A stretch of 64,000 nt of DNA, taken from positions 18,116,957 to 18,180,956 of the forward strand of contig NC_049992.1 in assembly GCF_000003815.2 (NCBI RefSeq), read 5' to 3'. Below the pieces are notes generated by a model. The model saw nothing but the letters and a program-made list of their open reading frames with translations, had not been told where the DNA came from and ran no database searches. Below are positions 44,657 through 54,899 of the stretch, one piece after another. Position numbers and translations under genes: made by a program. The DNA comes from Branchiostoma floridae (taxonomy: Eukaryota > Chordata > Leptocardii > Amphioxiformes > Branchiostomatidae). Positions within the stretch are counted from its first letter, which is position 1. Each line of letters begins with the position of its first letter.

Positions 44657-47600
44657 TCAGAAATATATCTTCTTTGTGACATTGATCATCTGCCTACACA
44701 TGGGACAGATTTTGTAGGCGTTCTTGACACATTTTGAGCACACAACCAAGTGACCACATGGTAAGAATGCGTATGCAATCTCTGCGTCCATGCAGATTTT
44801 GCATGATATCTTTTCTTTCACCCTTTCATGCTCCAGCCGCATTTCATTAAGTTGCTCTAGTGCTTTTGACGCATCTGGCCCAGTTTGCACAGACAATGAA
44901 CCAAACATCCCAATCTCATGCTTACTCATTGCCAGTGCGTTGCTATCATCCTTCAGGGGTATATTCCCCACATCATATCCAAGCACAAACTGACACCACT
45001 CATTCATATCTTCATGACATTGCAGTGGGTGATCCCCACACTTCCAATCACCTTTCACTCCACCGCACACAAAACACTCGACACACAGCTCCTTTCCGAT
45101 ATAAAAGAAGCCACCCTGTACAAGGCCTTTTGGAGCTATAGGTGAAGAAGGTGGCCAGGTCTCAAAGGTGCGCATCCTCACAGCCTCCCTGTGCAGTCCT
45201 CGTTTCCTCATGGTGTTGTGGAACGCTGTAGGACTTACAAATGGGATGTACCGTGGGCCATCTTGGTAAGGCAGAAGGGCTGCACCTGTTCAGGTATGAA
45301 TAAAAAGTTTATTTGTTTGATTGTTTGAACCTTTATTTACACATGAGAAGCTCAAATCGACCTGCTTTTCATTGAGGTCATGAAGGAGGTAAGGGTCAGA
45401 TAAAATATAACAGAGATACATTGAGTCCTAATAAATCTATCAACATACTAGTATATAACTACATATACATGGTACAAAACATTAGTAGAGCGAAAGCTCA
45501 GCAATCATAGTCCGTGTCCGGTTGTTTTTGTTCTTTCTTTTTCTTCAAGAGTAGGTACTTCACTTAAATAGAGATCTTTCAGCTACAGCTTGGGGGCATG
45601 TTAGGGACGAGAAGACTAGCCCATTCCAGTTGAATGTTCTAGCTAGAGAATTTGTTACATTTCCGAATAAATAAATAAATAACATTCACCATCATTGGTA
45701 ACACTTGGATTTGCATTTAACTGTTAGCACACTTACGTCGAACGATGCCGGTGGCTCCGGTGTACCGAAAGTGCGAAAAGGAACGAAAAGGAGCGAAAAG
45801 GAACGAAAAGGAACGAAAAGGAACGAAAAGGAGCGAAAAGGAACGAAAAGGAGCGAAAAGGAACGAAAAGGAACGAAAAGGAGCGAAAAGGAACGAAAAG
45901 GAACGAAAAGGAACGAAAAGGAAAGTACCGAAAGTGCGAAAAGGAACGAAAAGGAAAGTACCGAAAGTGCGAAAAGGAACGAAAAGGAACGAAAGGATTG
46001 GATAGGAACGAAAAGGAACGAAAAGGAAAGTACCGAAAGTGCGAAAAGGAACGAAAAGGAACGAAGTATGAAGCAAAGTGAAATAAAATCGATGGGAATA
46101 TAAGGTAACGGTACTGTGATCGGCAAATGCATTCGAAACGGACTTTATTTTTGTATTTTGTGGCTTGTTCCACGAAATTCCTAGAGCTCCAATGGTTCAA
46201 CGGCGAACCGGCGGGAAAGTGCACGCGTGGAAATAGCTAAATACAAATCAAAGGCGATGGGCGGAGTCACGAATCAGTGCGTCCCGGGTTCCCACGCGGG
46301 CTGTCACAGATCAAATTGGGAGGAGGGGGGGGGGCTTGAAAGCCGCTGAGTAGCGCGCTAGAAAAACGTTTGACGGGTTGACATTCTCGTGTAGGTTATT
46401 TTTCTACGGTCCCAAAAATGTCACAAAGTCGTTTTCTAGTGGTCCCGGCCTAAATTATAAGTGGCCCCGGGCAATCGGGACACCGCGTTGATTTCTATTC
46501 GAGGCCTGGTTCCAAAGAATTTTTCTGCCGAACCCGCACGGGAGACGTGAGTCGCCCGCCAGATCTCTCCGTAGTTTCCCAATATCCTTTGCACAAATTC
46601 CTCACGTTGGCCATTTCTTACCGCAAAATGATTAATATTCATGGTACAACGCGAAGAAAACTCCTTGGTACAATGTATACATGTCTATCCTTTCACAGCT
46701 TTTCTTTTGTCGTGAACGAGCAAGAAGATATGTCTCCAGTCTCCAGAAAACCATGTTGTGGGCCCTGTTGAAGGGAGCTGTCATGCTCGTGGGGCAGCAG
46801 TTTATTAGCATATCCTTCCTGACCGGACTTCTATTAGACATAAACAATCGCAGGTCATTTGCATGCGGCGCTCCCATCTTTGATCTTGGGAGAACAGAAG
46901 CCACCCAAATACAACAACAACGCTACAATCTTGCCTCATTCTGAAAATGTATATTAATCGATATTTATCCATCACCCACCAGTAACTGAATTTTAGTCCT
47001 TACTTTCTTATCTCAGTTCTGTTTCCTTGTATTTCGCTGATCTTCAGAGAATAATTTAGCCACACAAAGACAACAGCCTAAAACAGCCCCGTAAAAATTT
47101 GATATTGCCAAATTCTGAGTAAAATAAAACACGTTTCATAGGCTTCTAACGCCCGCAGTACCGGTTCCTTATATTCTCATTGATTTTATTTTAGTTTGCT
47201 TCATACTTCGTTCCTTTTCGTTCCTTTTCGCACTTTCGGTAGACCCGGTGGCTCGGGGGGCTTGAGTCGCCACTGTGGCAGCATATCCTCCCAGAGCTTC
47301 CATGATCTTGCAATGTAGATTGATATCAGTGATTACAAATACATGGTTACTATGAACTGTCTTTTTATTTGAGATGTGTGTATGGTTGACAGCAGAGTGT
47401 AGGTTCGCAGCTATTTCAGTATGTAACGCGCATTGAAATAAAAGATTGCAACAGCAATGTTCCTTTACATCTTGTCTACACCAAGGTACAATTGTGTCTT
47501 GGAAAACAGTGATTTTCTGTGTTCAAGAATGAAGCAAAAAGTCAAAATACTTCTGATGTCACCTACCTCTTGTGGACTTGTGGCAAAGCTGGGGAAGTAG

Positions 47601-50519
47601 ACCCTCCTGATGTCAGCCAGAAGTTTGTCCACGTTACAATACCTATGGCTCCCAGTCATTCTGCTGAGGTGTTCCTGTACAAAATACATGCAGTAACGCT
47701 CAGTAATCAATTTTCAAGTATCTGGAGCTGATACACAGAATAATATTAGTAGATCCACCTGTCATGAACAAATCAAAATGCATGTTGCCCAGTCAAAATA
47801 ATTGTTTGAAAAATCATGGTGTTAAAACTAATTTGTAATACCTTTTTTGCCTTTCTGATGTTGTCAATGTTAGCAGCTCTATCCCCGGTAACTCCTGCTA
47901 CCAGGACATGCTTCATTTTCTTCAAGTTGGAGTGTTCTGAAGAACCTACGATTGCTACTTGTTGCATGGTAGTGATATCCTTGCTACAATTTGGGGAGAT
48001 AAATGTCATCTGTGTAAACACATCTATGTAAATGTTCCTGACATCGAAATGTCAAAATATAGAAATAAAATAAACTGTGCTGGCATCTACTGTAGCAGAT
48101 GCTGTGGTTTGATAACAGTCTACCGAACAAGAAAGTACATTTTGTACATTATCTGTACATTACGTTATGGCCAAAGGGTTTGCAGTTTTACTCACTAGAT
48201 TGTGGCCGGTTTGAATTGCTGCGGCAGTGAAGGGTCAGGTGGACTGTTTCCTGCCAGTACCTGCCTCAACTTCTCTCCAATCGCAGCCTCCAACTCAGCA
48301 TTGTCCAAGCTGGTACAATGTAGTCGAAACAACATGTTTGAAATATTATTGATTTCAGTTTTGCTCACGTTCCTATCATTGTTAAAAATATGCTCCATAC
48401 AGTGCAATATCATTACAACTGCAAATTACTGATAATATGGGGGTTGACATCATTTTTATTGACATGTAAACTCAACACATTTAAAATCAACATACAAGAT
48501 GAGTTTTAAAAAAAGAGGAAACCTAGGCCGATCCCTTAATCAGAATAGTAAAAAATCTGGAGGGCGCAAATGCAAGGTAAAACTTTATGTGTGCATCCGA
48601 CTTTTTGATACATGTAGTATTGCACACATCTCAGCAGTTTATCAGTGTAAAAATCTCCAACACTGTACTCGCTTACATACCTGTCCTTACAAGTGATTGT
48701 GGTGGGATCGACACAGAAGTCGACGTTGTCGATGTCAACAAACATCGGCTCGTCCTCTGCGGTCCAGGGTAGACCGAACTTCCCCATGTCTTCACCAGTG
48801 ACCAGTGACACTGCCGTGCGTGTTTCCGGATGGTACAAGCAACGACACTGGTCACTTTTCCAGTTTCCAATGTGCCAGCCAGTCTGTAGGTTAACCTGTC
48901 AATCAACAGGCAGAGGGCAAATATATTTACAGATCGGAATCTAAACAGCATTTGCCTCTTGTAGAGTGTTACAGTTGGAGTCACGAAAATATTAACTTCT
49001 GGGCAAGTTCCTAACTAGTTCTGCGTGCTTACAACTCGTACAGCATGCGATATGGATATGACAGTCAATGTAACTTTAAGTCTTAAAACTCAGATTGATC
49101 ATCTGCCAAAACATGGGACAGATTTTGAAGGTGCCTTTGACACATTTTGAGCACACAACCAAGTGACCGCACGGTAAGAATGCATATACAATCTCGGCAT
49201 CCATGCAAATTTTGCAACATATTTTTTCTTTGGCCCTTTCATACACCTGTCGTATTTCATTCAGTAGCTCGAGTACTTTTAATGCATCTAGCCCAGTTTG
49301 CACTGCCAGTGTGAAAAACATACCAATCTCATCCATGAATAGTTTCATCAGTTTGGTACTAAGATAAATTGAACAACACAGCCTTCCTTTGATTCTTCAG
49401 TAATCACCTGTCGTCTCCATCTTCTTTTGTACTGATGAAGACGACAGGTGGTCGTCGAAACGTTTACTGAAGAATTAAAGGAAGGTTGTGTAACGAAGAA
49501 GACTTTGTGCAATCATGTCAATCTCATTGCATGTAGGCATCCTTCAAGTTCTAAGCTAACCTTGCGGTGTGGAGGCCAGTTCTTCACTGGGCCTGCCCCT
49601 GGTCCTCGATCTGGACGTCTGGCCACCTGCAGTTTCCGGTTAACTCCTGCTGCAGGTTTCTCCATGTCGTCCCATGTCTCCAACTCACCACGGAGTGGCA
49701 CATGGTCCCTCGGGCCTCCTACGCCTTTTTAACATGAACAAGAGGTATTTACCACTCAAAATTACCACACCATACCACTTTCAGAACGCTAAATGTCAAG
49801 CCCGAAAGTCTTGCTGCAGTACCGTAGCAAGCCGCTGAACTTGACCTTTGTCTCCCCCGATACCTACCTACCAAGTATTGTGAAGATACATCCACCGCTT
49901 CCCGAGATATGTGTTGCTTAACATACATTCGCATAATTCCACCAGGTGTCATTATACCGCCACCTCAAAAACGTTGTTATAGAGGCCTTCTCAAGATTGT
50001 CTTCAACACCTAAATATCTGAATTGTATTACATTTAGGATAATTAACATTCGGTGTTCAAGACAATCTTGGGAAGACCTCTATACTAACGTTTTTTTAGG
50101 TGGCGGTATTATGCCACCTGGTGGAATTATGATAGTCGATGTTATGAATAAACACACAAACATACAAGTCCGCTGCAGTGAACCATCAACAGCTTCTCGA
50201 GTTATGCATACACACACAGCTACTCTTCCATAGCACAACGGAAACCATAACCTTCTTGGCGTTGTTGACAAGTGCTGAGAAGCTCACAAAGACACGTGCA
50301 GCATTTTTGTATATACCGTTCTCAAGTTGGGAAAATTGAAATTTTGAATTTTATAATTTTGTGCCTAAGTGATTAAAGAATATTTTAGATTACCATTTTC
50401 ATCGTAACGAAATGAATTGAAATGTAATGAATAAAAGTCAGGATCAGAAACAAACCTGGACTTTTCATTCTCAGAACGCTCTGAGCGACGGCTGAGTTGG
50501 TGCTCGCTGCGTCTGCCAT
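44657..50519 (-). CDS. BIR-RING (IAP-type) protein with a long novel N-terminus; exon 7 split by a transposon
   Basis: Eight-exon model: 50519-50456, 49724-49561, 48883-48681, 48372-48196, 47983-47842, 47674-47567, exon 7 in two pieces (47306-47247 and 45749-45737) and 45285-44657. All borders are GT-AG and phases join. Without the inserted element the CDS is 1560 nt, 519 codons plus stop. The last exon encodes a BIR domain (C381, C384, H401, C408, in ECFVCGG and CHEDMNEWC) and a C3HC4 RING (~472-507, CKICMD...PCGH...CPMCRQM), the plan of inhibitor-of-apoptosis E3 ubiquitin ligases. The first ~310 residues match no domain I recognise. The start is MADAASTNSAV at 50519. Exon 4's acceptor (caatgatag) is weak. 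As the sequence stands, reading into the element stops within its terminal repeat, so the BIR and RING would be lost unless the insertion is spliced out or absent from other alleles. A separate shorter transcript from exon 8 is also possible. Confidence 0.65.
45300..45440 (-). mobile_element. 3' end of a retroelement, minus orientation
   Basis: On the minus strand: TGACCTCAATGAAAAGCAGG, TTTGAGCTTCTCATGTGT, AATAAAGGTTCAAACAATCA and CAAACAAATAAAC tail. This resembles a SINE or LINE 3' end with an oligomeric tail. It lies in intron 7 of the BIR-RING gene. Confidence 0.45.
45758..47246. mobile_element. hAT-like DNA element with long TIRs, inserted in exon 7 of the BIR-RING gene
   Basis: Flanked by GGTGGCTC at 45750-45757 and 47247-47254 (8 bp, typical of hAT). 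Left end CGGTGTACCGAAAGTGCG; right end inverted GGGTCTACCGAAAGTGCG. Homology of the arms continues through GAACGAAGTATGAAGCAAA and AATATAAGGTAACGGTACTG (right arm ~47165-47246). The left arm (45758-46110) is longer because of an internal decamer expansion. The inside is partly GC-rich (46200-46560). It contains an open frame on the minus strand (46904-46632) with no transposase motif, so the element is probably non-autonomous. Confidence 0.8.
45768..46072. repeat. Decamer tandem repeat (AACGAAAAGG)n inside a transposon arm
   Basis: Units alternate AACGAAAAGG and AGCGAAAAGG. The terminal motif TACCGAAAGTGCGAAAAGG recurs at about 45928, 45959 and 46030 inside the array. The open frames on both strands are repeat artefacts. 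Confidence 0.95.
49076..49348 (-). pseudogene. Decayed copy of the RING segment in intron 2 of the BIR-RING gene
   Basis: Encodes a stretch matching exon 8 from DEIGMF through CKICMDAEIVYAFLPCGHLV and CPMF. The last RING cysteine is Phe (CPMF instead of CPMC) and the following Arg is Trp. It lies between exons 2 and 3 and in the same orientation. Its candidate acceptor (tatcttag) does not fit the phase of exon 2, so it is probably not a used alternative exon. Confidence 0.75.
49378..49495. repeat. Inverted repeat with a CTGATGA-hairpin-GAAAC motif
   Basis: CACAGCCTTCCTTTGATTC and TTCAGTAATCACCTGTCGTC at the left pair with GACGACAGGTG, TTTACTGAAGAATTAAAGG and AAGGTTGTG at the right. Between them CTGATGA (49432-49438), a 6-bp stem with 5-nt loop, then GAAAC. 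Confidence 0.65.
49932..50131. mobile_element. Foldback MITE, ends CATAATTCCACCAGGTG
   Basis: Left CATAATTCCACCAGGTG and right CACCTGGTGGAATTATG are exact inverses. Arms continue (ATACCGCCACCT; ATAGAGG; CAAGATTGTCTT) with imperfect pairing. It lies in intron 1 of the BIR-RING gene. Confidence 0.75.
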
Positions 50520-50529
50520 GCTGGCCTCA

Positions 50530-51470
50530 GGCTCTCTCCATCACCGCGCCACCTTCAAAAACTGAAAAATTAATGCGCAAACACATAACGTTACATTTTT
50601 AGCATACCTTACATACTGTAATTCACTTTGTCTTCTCGGTACCAAACTTTCACGGTCTGAGAAAATTTAACTTGTTCTCGGAACTAAATGTTCACTGTCG
50701 CGGCAAGTGCACATAAAAAAAGTCTGTGAATTATTTTTTATCAGTAATGATAAGTTCACGTTACAGTCGTCACTGTGAAAACCGTGAACATAACAGTACA
50801 TTGAAAAAAAAATCAGGAATTACAGTACGTATATTTGATTTGCAATCTCTTTCATTTGTCATGCCCACAAGAGAATGATGCACAATTGGATTTAGATTGT
50901 ACATTTTCCTTGTCTTTGTTCACTTCAACCACTACCACTCCTCATTATTTAAACAAAAGCCTAAAAGAGGAAGAGAAACTCCAGTTGGTTGTTAGTGTAG
51001 CCTATGGCTTGTTAGGACAAGGCCAGAAATTAAGTTAACTGGATTGTTTTACTCTGTTGGCACTAACATTACAATAAATAGGTAGAGACACTGCAAGAAA
51101 ATGCAATGAGGGATCTATGTTTCCGTCTTTCATTCACTTTCATTCAATCAATACTCCTGTCTTTCTTCGATACATTTTGCTGCTGTGCTGTTTTACCGTT
51201 CAGGTTTGTTGGATACATGTAGGTGCTTTCCAACCTTCATAGGTAATTCCCCCAGCAAGGTTAAAAGGCCTAGGAAAAATTGAATTTGTTTCCGGTTAAC
51301 CTACCATACTTATCCTGCCGACCCTAGTCTTTTTGTTTTCAACCGCTGGTAAGGGACCTAAAATCTTCAATCTGACAACTGAGTGATGAAATTCAAAACA
51401 GACTTTCTGTACTTTGCAATCTGTGAACAGATTACAGTTTTGAACGGTTGATATACAAGAATGTGTAGTT
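50530..51470. other. Upstream of the BIR-RING gene, nothing recognised
   Basis: The promoter of the minus-strand gene should lie here. Repeated CGGTCTGAGAA and TGTGAAAACCGTGAA words are present, but no TATA box at a convincing distance was found. Confidence 0.3.
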
Positions 51471-51473
51471 AAC

Positions 51474-51825
51474 GCAGAGTTGTAGCCAGCTCTAGCCTGA
51501 AATCATTTTCAGTCCCCTTGATTTTGAATGGGAATCCTATCGAGCACCGAAGGCATGGCGTGACATTGCGCGTCATTTCTAGGGGTCTGGGTCCCAGAAA
51601 ATTTTTAAATCTAGACCCTCTGAAACACTATTTCCTGCATTTTGAGGTGCAAATTTTGCTTGTAGACTAAGCTGTTCAATGGTATCTGTTTTGGTGAAGA
51701 AGAACACATGGGTTTCAGTTTTTTTATATCTTTACATATCAATTTTTGTCTGTCCCAGGGGACGGAATGGGGTAAACTTTTTTCAGTCCCCAGCTGCAAA
51801 ATTCCTTCAAAGGACCTGAGTTAAC
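51474..51825. mobile_element. Family C hAT-like MITE, inverted relative to 5749
   Basis: Starts CAGAGTTGTAGCCAGC. TTCCTGCATTTTGAGGTG and AAGCTGTTCAATGG are the inverse of blocks in 5749-6056. The right end is eroded. Confidence 0.6.
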
Positions 51826-52286
51826 GTCACACTTTTTGTTCAGCTTATCAATATAACGTGTTACTTGTTTTCTTACACTGTGTATCAGTATAATATGTGT
51901 CCTTATACAGTTCATCTTTATATCATCGTATTTGTTGGATCACTTTGGGTGCAATATATCAAAAAAGCAGAATCCCTATCTACTGTCCCTATTTTTTTCA
52001 GGACCGTAATCAAAAACACAACATTGTTTTCTTGGGCCTCGGGGAAAACCATGACAGGTCAAATTCTAGTGCCTGCCTATACACTACATTGTATGTTGAT
52101 ACGATGTGCCGTCCAGGCTTGCCCGTGCTCTACTGACGCAGGTACGTTCCATTAGTATTACACCGAAGGGTAATCCCCCAACGTGACAATGAGTCATCAA
52201 AGTCTACCCAATAGTGTACACAGGGTATTACATTACATATAAACAATTGTCTATGCATGGGCTGCATGGATGGCAACACTGTTTAA

Positions 52287-52521
52287 CCCTTGTCCTGCTG
52301 AGAATGTTTTGCCAATTTAACCCCCTAAGTTGGTTAATTAATCAGAGTAGTAAAACTTGACCTTTCTGTGCTGCTGCTGCAGATTTACTTCCCCAATCGA
52401 TGCGGTTTGTTGCAGTATGCCACATTTAAGTGAGAAATGCTCCAAACCCACAAAGATACCGCCCCACATATAGGCATCATATATGTGCATCCCGTATATA
52501 TACGGGCTCAGCAGGACAAGC
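52287..52521. mobile_element. piggyBac-like MITE (TTAA target)
   Basis: Flanked by TTAA at 52283-52286 and 52522-52525. Ends are CCCTTGTCCTGCTGAG and CTCAGCAGGACAAGC, inverted repeats, with an inner palindrome CCCGTATATATACGGG at 52490-52505. TTAA plus CCC ends fit piggyBac. Confidence 0.7.
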
Positions 52522-53114
52522 TTAAGGGTGTTCGCTTCCAATACATAATGGATTGATAGATATCCTAGAAAAATCAATGACGTCTCGCTCGCGTGCAACA
52601 TGCAACTAAAAGCTCCGATATAACGTTGTAACGTTATATAAAATCCGAGAGGCCCTTTTGTTTCCCTTTAGTGTATTGCGCCCTACTCTCAAAGCATAGC
52701 TATAGGCTGGGTTCCGGTTTGCCCCCAAAAATGCATATAGATGCCTGTGGAAAAAAATACGTCCAAAGTAAGAGGGGGCCTAACATCTGCTTGGACGAGT
52801 CGGAGAGTAATTGTGCCTCACCTCACCTCACCTCACCGGTGTCTAGGATTCCATATATCCGTCACTTTTATCGGGCACAAATTCAACAGATATTTCCGAT
52901 ATAACATAATATACTGAACATTAGAGTACATGTACAAACATGAAAGACAGTCGATATCAGTTAGTCCATCTATGTTTCCGGAAAAGATGTTGGCTTTGCC
53001 AACGGTCACAAAAGTACACTCCCATACGCTTAACGGCAAGGTATTGCTGTGAAAATCTGCACAAACGGGATGCTGGAAGACTTTGGGAAAATTCTACGAG
53101 ATCTGTTCCTCAAG

Positions 53115-53310
53115 ACAGTGTCCGTAGCTCAGCGGCTGCACTTGCTGACTGAGGTCTGCTTGACCTGAACCGGATTTCCCCCGGTAATTTTTTGGTCCGG
53201 TTTTCCCCTCCAGGTAACGCAGGGTCATTTTTTTACGTACCGGGCACAAGATACATGTAAGAACTCATTCATTTTTGCACAAACATGGTCATGAATAAAT
53301 CAATCAATAT
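53115..53310 (+). mobile_element. tRNA-derived SINE
   Basis: GTCCGTAGCTCAGCGGCTGC gives a tRNA-like A box. The body (CCGGTAATTTTTTGGTCCGG, ACGCAGGGTCA) ends in an AATC-type tail near 53296-53310. B box degenerate. Confidence 0.45.
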
Positions 53311-54899
53311 GTGAACATTTGTCTGTCCGTATCCTGAATGATATATTCATAATTGTAGCGTTTCCCCGTTACGCCTGGCAGTCTAATCGATTAATTGCTT
53401 CCCTGCCCTTTTGTGACTGCTCATAAACCGTTTTGTCCGAAGGTCGAATGCTTTCTGCAAGTCTAGTGTACCACAAACAATAGAAATACGTCACATATAA
53501 CACTTGCAGAGGACCGTCCGTATCTTCCAATCAACATTTAACCTCCTCGTTCCAACGCAGCGTGAATTGTAACCAGTTTGATTCCTGTCTACAGAACCCC
53601 CGAGACTGAGTATTCAATAAACTCTGACAATGCTACGATAAGAAAACAACCGTGAAGGCTGACCCTGTGCTCGCAGGAATGAACCGTCTCGGTGATTCTT
53701 CGTGTTTTAGTTTTATCCCAGAGTGCTTAGGGTAGGTCTGGTTTTCCCCAGGTTATTCCCCTTTCAATGGATAAGGTTCTAGAGGGTTCTAGAAGGTTCT
53801 GCTGTCAAGGTTCTGAGATCTTCTGAAGTCGCATTGCGAGGTTCTAGACGTATTTTGTGCTTTGTCGTAGTTTTCAAAACAAGAAACAACAACACACATT
53901 GAACTCAAAGGATGCATTATTGCAGTGGTCTAGCATAAGTATCCTCATATGGGCAATATTGATATGACTAAGGGGAATACCCAGGCCTGCGCAGTTGGAA
54001 AGTACCTGTAGACGTGACCTAGTTCGGGACCCGTTTTGTCTGGACATAATTCGAAAGGTTGCATTGAAAATCTATGACTTTGCTGACTACCAACAGAACT
54101 AGAGTAATATTTAGTTACATTCCTTTGCACTACTATGTAACGTTTATATTGCATTATTTGTATGTATGTATGTTTATATTCAACATAGTCACTGGTTCAG
54201 GTTTAGCGGGCGTTTTGAGGTCTACTTACATGTCTTTACAGGCCCACAAATACCTAGGATATAATTACATTAGGGTCTGGTATACATTAGAGGATAGGCT
54301 ACTGCCTTTAGTATCGTCTCCCATTTTTTGCTGAGCAAGCAATACACGCACTGATGCAATCTTAATGCTCCACTGACGCCCTTCCATACCCATTGCATTA
54401 TCCATTTTTAGGGTCAAATGTACCATAACACAGTTATATTGCCCCCAAGGCACTTTCTGTCGATACCAGTTATTGATAAAAAATAAACAGTGTACAAAGC
54501 TAGCAAGACACCATCAAAAACATCCTCAAGCAAGAGTCATAAATACTTGAAAGAGGTTGAAACATACCTGTGTATTTTCAACTCCCTGTTTCTTCAGAAG
54601 TGTCATTGAAGAAATGACACCGGCTTGCAACGCGCATGTCTCTTATATAGTAGGCCAAGCATACCCTGGCTGCTTTTCCGTTGACTGACAGCAAAAAGAG
54701 GAACAGAAACTTTACCTTGTCAAAAAGAGGAACTACATTTCTTTGTTCATAGGTAAGTGGATAACATGTTTGTGCAAAACCATCCAATGGCGTTTGAACT
54801 CAAGTCATAGGGGATTCCCCTTCGCGATAAACAACCCAGCTAAAGACAGGTTGAAAAGTCTGAACGCACGTACACAGCACAAAATGGGGAAGTGAAACC
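53311..54899. other. Intergenic, nothing recognised
   Basis: Short GGTTCTAGA repeats at about 53770-53850 and no supported exon. The 3' part is the presumed promoter of the gene starting at 54900; no core promoter element stands out. Confidence 0.3.

Noticed and set aside
45692-46224. Five overlapping ORFs on both strands (KRNEKERKG and FRSFSFLF repeats)
   Set aside because: A 10-bp repeat without stops is open in many frames; it is part of a transposon arm.
46632-46904. Minus-strand 90-codon ORF inside the element in the BIR-RING gene
   Set aside because: No transposase (hAT DDE or BED) motif; probably non-coding interior.
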